DNA of 64,000 nt from PALSA-555 sp963731625 (lineage in GTDB: Bacteria; Actinomycetota; Acidimicrobiia; IMCC26256; PALSA-555), in NCBI GenBank assembly GCA_963731625.1, contig CAVSWH010000022.1:62001-126000 (forward strand), written 5' to 3'. The first letter of the stretch is position 1. Each line of letters opens with the position of its first letter. Below are positions 27,850-35,500 of this stretch, piece after piece. Made by a program: the position numbers and the translations under genes. Below the pieces are notes generated by a model, which made no database searches, was not told the origin of the DNA, and was given only the letters and a program-made list of their open reading frames with translations.

Positions 27850-28634
27850 GCGCGGCCGCGGCGCGCCCCGACGGCGACGACGCCCCCACGGCTCGGCGCG
27901 GGTCGGTGCGCGTGGAGCCGGGCCACAAGCGCGTGCGCGTCTATCTGGCCGGGACGGTCGTCGCCGACACGCGCCGCCCGTTCCTCGTGTGGGAGAACCC
28001 CCGCTACCCGGCGTACTACCTGCCGCGCGCCGACGTCCGCACCGAGCTGCTCGCCGCCTCGACGCGGACCGAGCACTCGCCGAGCCGAGGCGACGCCCGC
28101 TACTTCGACGTCCAGGTCGGCGAGCGCCGCGCTGTCGACGCGGCCTGGTCCTACCCGGACTCGCCGCTCGAGGCGCTGCGCGACCTCATCCGCTTCGAGT
28201 GGGGCGCGATGGACGCCTGGTTCGAGGAGGACGAGGAGGTCTTCGTCCACCCCCGCAGCCCGTTCACCCGGGTCGACATCCTCGCCAGCTCCCGACACGT
28301 CGAGGTCGCGCTCGGCGGGGTGACGCTCGCCGAGACGCGCCGGCCGACGCTGCTCTTCGAGACCGGGCTGCCGGTCCGTTACTACCTGCCGAAGGTCGAG
28401 GTGCGCCTCGACCTGCTCGAGCCGCGCGACACGACGTCGGCGTGCCCGTACAAGGGCCTCGCCCGGTACTGGTCGGTGCCCGACCTCCCGGGCGGCGAGG
28501 ACGTCGCCTGGTCGTACCCGACGCCGCTGCCCGAGAGCCAGAAGGTCGCCGGGCTCGTCTGCTTCTACAACGAGCGGGTCGACCTGACCGTCGACGGCGA
28601 GCGCCTGGAGCGGCCCCGCACGCCGTTCTCGTGA
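27846..28634 (+). CDS. tandem DUF427 domain protein
   Basis: A 262-residue cytoplasmic protein with two DUF427 repeats. The first holds KRVRVYLAGTVVADTRRPFLVWENPRYPAYYLPRADV and DAAWSYPDSPLEALRDLIRFEW, the second repeats this pattern as HVEVALGGVTLAETRRPTLLFETGLPVRYYLPKVEV and DVAWSYPTPLPESQKVAGLVCFYNE. The shared RRP-x-L...YYLP and AWSYP motifs are clear. DUF427 proteins are widespread in actinobacteria and fungi with no proven function. It is the last gene of the MenG-like operon, coupled by GTGA. Confidence 0.85.
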   Translation: MSAAAARPDGDDAPTARRGSVRVEPGHKRVRVYLAGTVVADTRRPFLVWENPRYPAYYLPRADVRTELLAASTRTEHSPSRGDARYFDVQVGERRAVDAAWSYPDSPLEALRDLIRFEWGAMDAWFEEDEEVFVHPRSPFTRVDILASSRHVEVALGGVTLAETRRPTLLFETGLPVRYYLPKVEVRLDLLEPRDTTSACPYKGLARYWSVPDLPGGEDVAWSYPTPLPESQKVAGLVCFYNERVDLTVDGERLERPRTPFS

Positions 28635-28689
28635 CCCGGGCGCGACGGCGCGCCCCGGCCGGTACCGTCGCGCCACCGAGGAGGCGGCG

Positions 28690-29901
28690 ATGACGCTCAC
28701 GACGATCGACCTCTACGACCCCGACGGGTACGTCGCCGGGCCGCCGCACGAGGCCTTCGAGCAGCTCCGACGCAGCGACCCCGTCCACTGGCAGGACATG
28801 CCGGACGGGTCCGGCTACTGGGCGGTGCTGCGCCACGCCGACGTCGTCGAGGTGGCACGCGACCCGGTGCGCTACTCCGCGCAGGTCGGTGGCGTCGTGT
28901 TCGAGGACATGCCAGCCGAGCAGCTCGAGCAGACCAAGAACATGCTGCTGATGATGGATCCGCCGCGGCACGCCACGCTGCGGCGCGAGACCGCACCGCG
29001 CTTCAAGGCACGGGAGATGGCCCGGCTCGAGGACCGCGTCCGCGCCATCTGTCGCTCGATCATGGCGAAAGGCGCGGCGATGCGCGAGTGCGAGTTCGTG
29101 CACGACCTCGCCGCGATGCTGCCGTCGCAGGTCTTCGGCGAGCTGCTCCAGATCCCCGAGGCGGACCGGGCGGACATCAACCACTGGGCCGAGATGACGA
29201 CAGGCGGCCAGGACCCCGAGCTGAACCCCGACGGGTACGCCGCCGGCGGCGAGGGCGAGGGCTCGGTGCAGATGGCGATGTACGGGATGGAATACGCGAA
29301 GCGCCGCCGCGGCGAGGGCGGCACGGACGTCGGCGCCCAGCTGCTCGCGACCGAGATCGAGGGCCTGCCGATGACCGACCTCGAGTTCGGCTACTTCTTC
29401 GTGCAGCTCGTCACGGCCGGCAACGACACCACCCGCACGATGCTGTCCTCGGGCGTGCTCGCGCTGCTCGAGCACCCCGATCAGCTGGCTGCGCTGCGCG
29501 CCGACCGGTCGCTCCTGCCCGCCGCGGTCGAGGAGATCCTGCGGTGGGCCAACCCGCTGCACTACTTCCGGCGCACGGCGACCGAGGACAGCGTGCTCCA
29601 CGACCAGGCCATCGCGGCGGGCGACAAGCTCGGGATGATCTACACGTCAGCGAACCGGGACGAGGGCGTCTTCGACGATCCACAGCGCTTCGACATCCGT
29701 CGCCACCCGAACCCCCACCTCTCGTTCGGCATCGCCGAGCACTTCTGTCTCGGCGTGCACCTCGCCCGCCTCGAAGGCCGCGTCTTCCTCGACGAGCTGC
29801 TCGACGCGTTCTCGACGATCGAGCTGACCGGCGAGCCCCGACGGCAGCGCTCGAACCTGAACAACGCGCTGAAGGCCCTGCCGGTGCGGCTGACGCCCTG
29901 A
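28690..29901 (+). CDS. cytochrome P450
   Basis: A 403-residue haem monooxygenase. The I-helix oxygen-binding motif is AGNDTTRT, the K-helix ExxR lies in VEEILRW, and the haem loop is SFGIAEHFCLG with the thiolate Cys353. The usual glycine four residues before the cysteine is alanine here, a tolerated variant. The overall pattern (MLMMDPPRHATLRR, NRDEGVFDDPQRFDI) resembles mycobacterial and Acidimicrobiia P450s of lipid or sterol metabolism. The ATG follows a GAGGAGG site, with TACCGT at 28662 as the likely -10. No ferredoxin gene is adjacent, and the substrate is unknown. Confidence 0.93.
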   Translation: MTLTTIDLYDPDGYVAGPPHEAFEQLRRSDPVHWQDMPDGSGYWAVLRHADVVEVARDPVRYSAQVGGVVFEDMPAEQLEQTKNMLLMMDPPRHATLRRETAPRFKAREMARLEDRVRAICRSIMAKGAAMRECEFVHDLAAMLPSQVFGELLQIPEADRADINHWAEMTTGGQDPELNPDGYAAGGEGEGSVQMAMYGMEYAKRRRGEGGTDVGAQLLATEIEGLPMTDLEFGYFFVQLVTAGNDTTRTMLSSGVLALLEHPDQLAALRADRSLLPAAVEEILRWANPLHYFRRTATEDSVLHDQAIAAGDKLGMIYTSANRDEGVFDDPQRFDIRRHPNPHLSFGIAEHFCLGVHLARLEGRVFLDELLDAFSTIELTGEPRRQRSNLNNALKALPVRLTP

Positions 29902-29950
29902 CGCGCGAAACCGGCGGCGCGTCCACGATGCGCTGCGGCATGCTGGCGCG

Positions 29951-30940
29951 GTGGACGGGGTCACGCCGGAGACGTGCGCCGAGTGCGGCTTCGACGCCGC
30001 CGTATGGACGCCCCAGGACGCCGCGTCGTTCCTCGACCAGCTCGGCGACTGGTGGCACCTCGGCCCGTCGACGCTGCCGGCTGCGACCCTGAACCAGCGG
30101 CCGGCGCCGGAGGTGTGGTCCGCGCTCGAGTACGGCAGACACAGCGCGCTGGTCCTCACCCTGCTCCGCGGCGCGATCGGGCAGCTGCTCGGCGCGGACG
30201 GCACGACGTTCCCGCCCGCGCCGACTGAGGAGCCGCCACCGGGCGCATCGGCGACGCTCGACCCGGCAACGGTCGTGTCGGAGGTCGGCGACGCCGGCCA
30301 CGACCTCGCCGTGGTGGCGCGGGGGGCGACGCCGGACTCGTGGGCGCACCGAGGGAGCGCCGGAGACCAGGCGCTCGAGGCGGGTGCCCTGCTCCGTCAC
30401 GCGGTCCACGACGCCAGTCACCACCTCATGGACATCAGCCGCGGCCTCGCTGTCCTCGACCAGGGGCCGCGCCCACACGACGGGTCGGTCGTGCAGATCA
30501 ACGCGTCGGACGGCGGCGTGCCGAAGCGCGCCGTCGACGCCGGGTGGATCGACGGGCGCGGACTTACCGGCGACCACCAGGCGGACCGCCGCCACCACGG
30601 TCGTCCCTTCCAGGCGCTGTGCCTGTGGTCGCGGGAGGTCATCGAGGCGCTCGCCGAGGATGGCCACCCGATCGCGCCCGGCTGCGCCGGCGAGAACCTC
30701 ACCCTCTCGGGCCTGGACTGGACCGCCGTCCGCGCCGGGACGCGCCTGCGCATCGGTGAGGTCCTCGCCGAGGTGTCGTTCCCGGCCACGCCGTGCGCGA
30801 AGCAGACGCGCTGGTTCAGCGACGGCGACTTCGCACGGATCGACTACGGCCGCAACCCGCACCTCGTCCGCTGGTACGCGTGGGTGCGCACACCCGGCGC
30901 GGTGCGTCCCGGCGTGCCCGTCGTCATCCAGCCCGACTGA
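29951..30940 (+). CDS. DinB-like domain fused to MOSC domain
   Basis: A 329-residue two-domain protein. Residues 1-165 look like a DinB/YfiT four-helix metal-binding domain (CAECGFDAAVW, PAPEVWSALEYGRHSALVL, LLRHAVHDASHHLMDI). Residues 175-329 are a MOSC domain: VVQINASDGGVPKR, GENLTLSGLDWTAVRAGTRLRIG, and the sulfur-handling cysteine in PATPCAKQTRW. MOSC domains occur at the C terminus of molybdenum cofactor sulfurase and in N-hydroxylamine reducing enzymes. The fusion with DinB, which often binds thiol cofactors or metals, suggests a redox or thiol-linked detoxification role; this is inference. Confidence 0.8.
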   Translation: MDGVTPETCAECGFDAAVWTPQDAASFLDQLGDWWHLGPSTLPAATLNQRPAPEVWSALEYGRHSALVLTLLRGAIGQLLGADGTTFPPAPTEEPPPGASATLDPATVVSEVGDAGHDLAVVARGATPDSWAHRGSAGDQALEAGALLRHAVHDASHHLMDISRGLAVLDQGPRPHDGSVVQINASDGGVPKRAVDAGWIDGRGLTGDHQADRRHHGRPFQALCLWSREVIEALAEDGHPIAPGCAGENLTLSGLDWTAVRAGTRLRIGEVLAEVSFPATPCAKQTRWFSDGDFARIDYGRNPHLVRWYAWVRTPGAVRPGVPVVIQPD

Positions 30941-31003
30941 CACCACTTGCCCCACCGACGGGCCGCCGACTACGAACCGCCTGTCGCCGCACCGGGAGCG
31001 AGC

Positions 31004-32059
31004 ATGAGGGCATCGACCAACCGACCGTCGCGCTGGCGCCCGTGGGCCATGGTCCCTGCTCTCGTCTCGGTCCTCGCGGTCGCCGGGCTGCTCGTGCCGG
31101 CTGCGGCGGCAACACCGGCCAACGCGCCCGGCGTCGACCGCGCAACGATCACGCTCGGAGGCGGGCTCGTGACGATCCCGAGCGCCGACGTCGGCTCGGT
31201 TGACCTGCACCACCTCCCGCTCGGCGACCAGCAGTACAGCTCGTCCCCCGAATCGGGCCACATCGAGCTGTGCAACCCCGCCACGCTCCAGCCGGCCCCG
31301 AACGGGGGCTCGTTGCCGTGGATTCACGGCAGCACGTGGGACCTCACGGAGAAGGCCGTGTCGGCGGGGACGGTCTCCTGGCCGAACGCGACGTTCGAGA
31401 ACGTTGTGCGCGGCGCAACCCGCGCCCTCACCGGCAACGACCTCCCCGTCGGCGAGCCGACCGGCGCCTTCCCCGTCCGGGCGAGCGACCCCGCCTTCGC
31501 CTACCGCCCCGACGAGAGCATCGTGGAGCCGAACAGCTTCTCTGTGCAGCTGCCCGCCAAGCCGAAGGTGGCCAACACCCCGACGTGTCTCGCCGGCGAC
31601 GTCGGCATAACCCTCGACGGCGTCGCGCTCCTCGACGGCTTCGACGCCAACGGTCGTGACGCGGGGGCGAACGAGGTCCAAGACGCCTGCAACGGGCACC
31701 CGAATGCGCTCGGGTACCACCGCCACGCCATGCCTTTCTGTCTCCTCGCACGCGACACCGGGACGGGGCAATCCGGTCTGCTCGGGTACGCGCTGGACGG
31801 CTTCGGGATCTACGGCCCACGCGGCGCGAACGGCAAGGTGGTCACCAACGCCGACCTCGACGCGTGCCACGGCACCACGAGCACGGTCGTATGGAACGGC
31901 AAGAAGGTCCGCATGTACCACTACGTCCTCACGTGGCAGTTCCCGTACACCGTCGGGTGCTTTCGCGGCACCGTCACGAGCCAGCACATCTTCAACACGG
32001 GCGGGGAGGGAGGCGCCGCGCTGCCGCCGAGTGCGCCCCCGCCCGGAGGCGGCGGCTGA
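31004..32059 (+). CDS. secreted YHYH domain protein
   Basis: A 351-residue exported protein. The N terminus has a basic stretch and a long hydrophobic helix (about 17-37) ending in AAAATPA, a signal peptide with a plausible AxA cleavage site. The body contains the YHYH family features DGFDANGRDAG, CNGHPNALGYHRHAMPFC, a GYALDGFGIYGPRG strand and MYHYVLTWQFPYTVGCF, with four or more cysteines likely in disulfides. A Pro/Gly-rich tail follows. YHYH proteins are extracellular with unknown function. The ATG is preceded by GGGAG. Confidence 0.82.
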   Translation: MRASTNRPSRWRPWAMVPALVSVLAVAGLLVPAAAATPANAPGVDRATITLGGGLVTIPSADVGSVDLHHLPLGDQQYSSSPESGHIELCNPATLQPAPNGGSLPWIHGSTWDLTEKAVSAGTVSWPNATFENVVRGATRALTGNDLPVGEPTGAFPVRASDPAFAYRPDESIVEPNSFSVQLPAKPKVANTPTCLAGDVGITLDGVALLDGFDANGRDAGANEVQDACNGHPNALGYHRHAMPFCLLARDTGTGQSGLLGYALDGFGIYGPRGANGKVVTNADLDACHGTTSTVVWNGKKVRMYHYVLTWQFPYTVGCFRGTVTSQHIFNTGGEGGAALPPSAPPPGGGG

Positions 32060-32115
32060 CCGGCGCAAGCGACCGACGCCACGTATGCGCCACCTCCTGC
32101 GAAGGCGTGCCGTCG

Positions 32116-32121
32116 TAACCT
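32116..32121 (+). promoter_or_regulatory. -10 element TAACCT
   Basis: TAACCT would start transcription near 32128, immediately before the AGGAGG ribosome binding site (32129-32134) of the SnoaL-like gene. Confidence 0.35.
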
Positions 32122-32140
32122 GGTCGACCAGGAGGTGCCG

Positions 32141-32533
32141 ATGGCGACCACGCCTTCCCCGACCGCGGAGGAGATCGGCGAGCGCGTCCGCGCCGCGCTC
32201 AACGACGCCGACCTGCGCGCCGTGCAGGACCTGCTCGACGAGGACGTCCAGTGGGGGCCGCCCGGTGACCAGGACTGGGGATGCCACAACCGCGCCGAGG
32301 TGCTCGACTGGTTCCAGAGAGCGCTGACCAGCGGCGTGCGCGCGGACGTGAGCGAGCTCGTGGTGAAGGACGGGAAGCTGCTGATCGGTCTGCGGGTCTG
32401 CGGGCGAAGGGCCCCGGCCGCCGATCAGGACGAGCGCTGGCAGGTCATGACTCTGCGCGCCGGGCGGATCATCGACATCCGTGGATTCGAGGAGCGCACG
32501 GCGGCCGCCGCGTTCGCCGGGGTGCCGCGGTAG
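32141..32533 (+). CDS. SnoaL/NTF2-like protein
   Basis: A 130-residue single-domain protein with the cone-like NTF2 fold pattern: an N-terminal helix EEIGERVRAALNDADLRAVQDLLDEDVQWGPPG, a second helix HNRAEVLDWFQRALTSG and C-terminal strands WQVMTLRAGRIIDIRGFEE. Relatives include SnoaL cyclases and many stress-associated proteins; no function can be assigned. The ATG at 32141 with its AGGAGG site is preferred over the GTG six bases upstream. Confidence 0.75.
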   Translation: MATTPSPTAEEIGERVRAALNDADLRAVQDLLDEDVQWGPPGDQDWGCHNRAEVLDWFQRALTSGVRADVSELVVKDGKLLIGLRVCGRRAPAADQDERWQVMTLRAGRIIDIRGFEERTAAAAFAGVPR

Positions 32534-32639
32534 CGCCACCTCCGTCGCACGCATCGGAACAAAACCTCGGTCGAGCTGTCGATCTGGCGGGTCCGCGTTC
32601 GTCTTCTGGGCGACCGAAACCCCCAGAGGAGGACACCCA

Positions 32640-32818
32640 TGAAGTACGTGCTGCTGATCCACCAGCCGAGCGACGCTGTCTCGAGCAGCGCCTGGCCGAC
32701 GTCGCGGGCTGAGCACCAGCGCGGGGTTCGGCGGCCGCTTCGACCGCGATCACGCCGCCGACGGCCGCGAGGTCCGAGCCCGCCCATGGAGCTCCTTCAG
32801 TCTTCCCAATCGAGTTGA
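32640..32818 (+). pseudogene. decayed N-terminal remnant of a YCII/DGPF-type protein
   Basis: A GAGGAGG site is followed by an ATG and the sequence MKYVLLIHQ, the typical start of YCII-related (DGPF domain) proteins that often accompany ECF sigma factors. After residue 9 the family pattern is lost; the frame becomes serine- and arginine-rich and stops after about 59 residues, overlapping the end of the converging gene. I read it as a truncated remnant whose 3' part was deleted or replaced. Confidence 0.5.
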
Positions 32819-33185
32819 GCGCCGGGCACGCCAACGGATCGGGCGTACGCCTCAACCCTCTCCCCGCGGAGACGTCGCCGCGTCGATAGCGAAAGACGTG
32901 GTCCGCGAAGACGACCACCATTTCCTCGCTCGACCCAAAGGAGCAGTACCACCCGCCGGTCCCCTCGAGAACGTCGCTCAACGACTGCGCCAAGTCGATC
33001 GCGCGATCCCCGGCGACATCGAATTCGATGAACGTCCAGAGCAGTGGTTGGCCCGCCGCCGGATCGCCGGCACCCGCTCGCCACAGGCGCCGAACGCGGA
33101 TGTCGTCGATCTCGAGGACGGCGTCGTGGCGCAGACTCTCACCAATGAGGACGCCGGAGTAGACACCCGAAGACGCGTTGCTCAC
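32797..33185 (-). pseudogene. conserved hypothetical protein with a one-base frameshift near the 3' end
   Basis: From a GTG at 33185 the frame gives VSNASSGVYSGVLIGESLR, LLWTFIEFDVAGDRAIDLAQ, WYCSFGSSEEMVVVFADHVFRY and RRGDVSAG. At a four-G run (about 32865-32870) one extra base would carry it into the other frame, ending GERVEAYARSVGVPGAQLDWED at 32797. That ending completes the pattern seen in small actinobacterial proteins of unknown function (FRYRRGD...EVEAYARSVGVPxxQLDW). Without the correction the frame runs on into arginine-rich nonsense. It faces the YCII remnant tail to tail. Full length would be about 130 residues, cytoplasmic. Confidence 0.6.
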
Positions 33186-33331
33186 CCAGGGGCGAGCGTA
33201 ACGATTTACGCGCAGTGACGTGTCATGCGACCTGTGGTGACGAAGGTGCGGCCCGCGTTCCAATGCTCGGCGCGGCCCGAGCGATTTCGGAGCCGCGAGC
33301 CGGCGTTGGCGCGGTCCTGGCCGGCCGGACC

Positions 33332-33337
33332 TAGCGT
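33332..33337 (+). promoter_or_regulatory. -10 element TAGCGT of the aldolase gene
   Basis: TAGCGT gives a leader of about 30 bases carrying the GAGGAGG ribosome binding site (33363-33369) before the GTG at 33374. Confidence 0.4.
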
Positions 33338-33373
33338 GGCGTGGGTCAGCCCGTCCTGGTCTGAGGAGGCCTC

Positions 33374-34120
33374 GTGGACTTCACGCCGACCCCCGAGAAG
33401 CTCATCCCTGACCTCACGCCCCGCGAGGAGCTCGTGCTGCTCGCGCGGACGCTGTGGCGCGAGGGATACAACGACCATCTGGCTGGTCACATCACCCACA
33501 ACCTCGGTGACGGGACCCTGTTGTGCAACCCATGGCTCCTGACCTGGGAAGAGGTGCGACCGAGCCAGGTGATCCGGATCGACCTCGAGGGCCGCGTCGT
33601 CGAGGGCGACTGGCCCGTTCCGCTCGGGATCCCGCTGCACCTCGCGCTGCACCAGCTGCGCGAGGACATCCCGTGGGCGTTGCACCACCATCCGTTGTTC
33701 GGCACGGTCTGGGCCGACCAAGCCGAGGTCCCGCCCATCCTCGACCAGAGCTCCGCGCTGGGCGGCGGCGAGCTCGTCGTCGTCGACGAGTACAGCGGCC
33801 CGGTCAACGACCCCAGCAGCGCCCGGCGCGCCGTCGAGGCGATGGGCGACGCCGACACAGCGCTGCTCGCCGGGCACGGCGTGCTCGTGCTCGGCGTGTC
33901 CGCCCGCGCCGTGCACCAGCGGGCCGTCGCGCTCGAACAGCGTTGCCAGCACGCCTGGTACGTGCGCGCGGCCGGCGGCGACGCCGCCTCCCGGCTTCCA
34001 GGCCGCTACCTCGACGCGATGCGGGCCAGCGACGGCAACCGGTTCATTGGCTTCTGGGAATCGTCGGTCCGGGCCGAGCTGCGTGCCGACCCGACACTGC
34101 TCGAACGCGTCAGCGACTGA
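33374..34120 (+). CDS. class II aldolase/adducin family protein
   Basis: A 248-residue zinc-type aldolase fold. Visible family features are RTLWREGYNDHLAGHITHNLGDG (substrate-phosphate region), the metal-binding histidines in WALHHHPLFGTVWA, the downstream LLAGHGVLVLG with the third histidine, and VDEYSGPVNDPSSA. Members cleave sugar phosphates such as fuculose 1-phosphate or act as decarboxylases; the substrate here is unknown. The GTG start follows GAGGAGG. It is the last intact gene before the segment bounded by tmRNA-end repeats. Confidence 0.85.
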   Translation: MDFTPTPEKLIPDLTPREELVLLARTLWREGYNDHLAGHITHNLGDGTLLCNPWLLTWEEVRPSQVIRIDLEGRVVEGDWPVPLGIPLHLALHQLREDIPWALHHHPLFGTVWADQAEVPPILDQSSALGGGELVVVDEYSGPVNDPSSARRAVEAMGDADTALLAGHGVLVLGVSARAVHQRAVALEQRCQHAWYVRAAGGDAASRLPGRYLDAMRASDGNRFIGFWESSVRAELRADPTLLERVSD

Positions 34121-34200
34121 CTCGCTCACTCGAGCGCTGCGAGACGCGCGTTCGCGGCGACCGAGGTCTATCGGTTCGGCGGCACCGACGAGCTCACCGA

Positions 34201-34276
34201 GGTGCGTGGCAGATCTCCAAAATGCTCGGCTCGAGCACTCTTGGAGCTCATGAGAGTGCTGTCGAACCCAGAGTTC
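34201..34276 (-). repeat. degenerate copy of the tmRNA 3' end with its terminator (possible att site remnant)
   Basis: Read on the reverse strand this segment aligns with the true tmRNA 3' end and terminator at 35437-35500: GAGCATTTTGGAG, then TGCCACGCACCTC against GAGCATTTTTGGAG, then CGCCACGCCCCTC. It also has a GGGTTCGA like the T-loop and a perfect 6-bp hairpin TGCTCG/CGAGCA followed by TTTT. It is a diverged direct repeat of the ssrA end about 1.2 kb away, the usual signature of site-specific integration at ssrA. Confidence 0.5.
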
Positions 34277-34611
34277 TTGGAAGACGTAAGGGTGTTGCGG
34301 TTGGTGGGTAGCGGAAAGTAGGCAAGTGCTCACTCGTGGCGTTGGAGATCAGCCCGTCGCGGCTGACCTGGGAGCGGCCAGGCTCCCCGTTTCCGCCGGC
34401 TGGAACATCGCGTTCCGCGCCGTGGCAGAGCACCGCGGGCCAAGCGCTCACCCGCGGGTCGGCCTCATCCACCGCGGCGCACGCGCAGATATCAGCGAGC
34501 CGACTGCTGAACGCGTTTCGTTGAGGCCGGCGTCTGAGGTTGTCGCGTATTGGAAACTGTGGGAGAGTCCCGCGGCTCTGGATGTCGAGCGAGTCGAGGC
34601 GGGGGACGCAA
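34277..34611. other. about 335 bases without a supported gene
   Basis: No reading frame here shows a recognisable family or consistent codon use. It is the first part of the segment bounded by the two tmRNA-end repeats and is probably decayed island DNA. Confidence 0.4.
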
Positions 34612-35241
34612 ATGACGCTACGACGGTGGTTGGCTTTGAGCGGGGTCGGAGCGGCGCTCCTGTTTGCCGTCGCGTTCTTCAGTGGCGGAGGGACTCCGAA
34701 CGACGACGCAAGCGCCGCGAAGGTTGTGAAGTATTTCCAGGATCATCGCGTCGCTACCCAGGTGGAGGCTCTCCTAGGGGTGATTGGCGCGGTGCTACTG
34801 GTCTTGTTCGCGATTCGGTTGCGCGAGTTCCTCCGAGGCGATGGGTCGGATGGTGGCTTGCTGCCGAACGCTGCATTTGGCGGGGCAGTGATCTTGGCGA
34901 CCGGGGTGATGCTGGACTCGTCTGTCACGTACGCGTTGGTCCGATCTTCTAAACTCGGGTTTGCTGGGTCCGCGCAGACCCTGAACGTCCTGTCCAACGG
35001 CGACTTCTACCCGATATTTGGCGGCGTTGCGATCCTGCTGCTGGCGTCTGGAATTGCGACGGTCAGGCGCCCTGCCCTACCGCGCTGGCTTGGGTGGGCA
35101 GCGATCGTGGTGGCAATCCTCTCCCTCGCTGGCCCCATCGGGTTCTTCGGGTCGATCCTTGCCATCGTTTGGCTGCTCGTGGTCGCAATCATCATCTTCC
35201 GAAAGGATCGAGTCGTGGCGGGAGTGCAGGCCGGGACTTAA
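34612..35241 (+). CDS. small polytopic membrane protein of unknown function
   Basis: A 209-residue protein with about six helices: LALSGVGAALLFAVAFFSGGG, a second at VEALLGVIGAVLLVLFAIRL, two in the middle and two near the C terminus. The soluble loop after helix 1 (TPNDDASAAKVVKYFQDHR) resembles a widespread group of actinobacterial membrane proteins with DxSxxEVxxYYxxHR after the first helix. Codon use differs from the neighbours: TTG, CTA, ATT, TAT, GTT and GCT are frequent. That, and its place between two tmRNA-end repeats, suggest horizontal gain. The ATG at 34612 follows GAGGCGGGGG. Confidence 0.7.
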   Translation: MTLRRWLALSGVGAALLFAVAFFSGGGTPNDDASAAKVVKYFQDHRVATQVEALLGVIGAVLLVLFAIRLREFLRGDGSDGGLLPNAAFGGAVILATGVMLDSSVTYALVRSSKLGFAGSAQTLNVLSNGDFYPIFGGVAILLLASGIATVRRPALPRWLGWAAIVVAILSLAGPIGFFGSILAIVWLLVVAIIIFRKDRVVAGVQAGT

Positions 35242-35436
35242 ACGCCTGGTGGCCTGCACCGCGCCCACCGGCGGCGCGACGTTCTGGTTGCGAACAGCGT
35301 CGCCGGCACCTCGAGTGCACCGGGAGCGGTCCGACGAGCGTGTGCGAGTACGCCGATCGTCGAGCTCCGGGCATTCGGGTCAGCGAAGCGATCGCATGGG
35401 CATGCGAGAACTCGAGCGATGTGACCGCAGAGGGGC

Positions 35437-35500
35437 GTGGCGCACCTCCAAAAATGCTCGGACGGCCAAGCACTTTTGGAGGTGCCGGGATTCGAACCCG
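35437..35500 (-). repeat. tmRNA 3' end plus terminator: second copy of the direct repeat
   Basis: This is the intact partner of the repeat at 34201-34276. The two arms GCACCTCCAAAAATGCT (35442-35458) and AGCACTTTTGGAGGTGC (35469-35485) also form a 17-bp inverted repeat with one mismatch, so the acceptor-arm sequence is mirrored across the terminator. Confidence 0.5.
35450..35472 (-). terminator. Rho-independent terminator of tmRNA
   Basis: On the reverse strand, TGCTTGG-CCGT-CCGAGCA forms a 7-bp stem with one G-U pair, followed at once by TTTTT. It begins a few bases after the mature tmRNA 3' end. Confidence 0.75.

Noticed and set aside
29411..32716. A 1,101-codon reverse-strand frame across P450, DinB-MOSC, YHYH and SnoaL-like genes
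   Set aside because: It crosses four well-supported forward genes and their gaps and has no recognisable domain.
34326..34952. A forward frame overlapping the start of the small membrane protein gene
   Set aside because: It overlaps the better-supported membrane gene, lacks family resemblance and has irregular composition.
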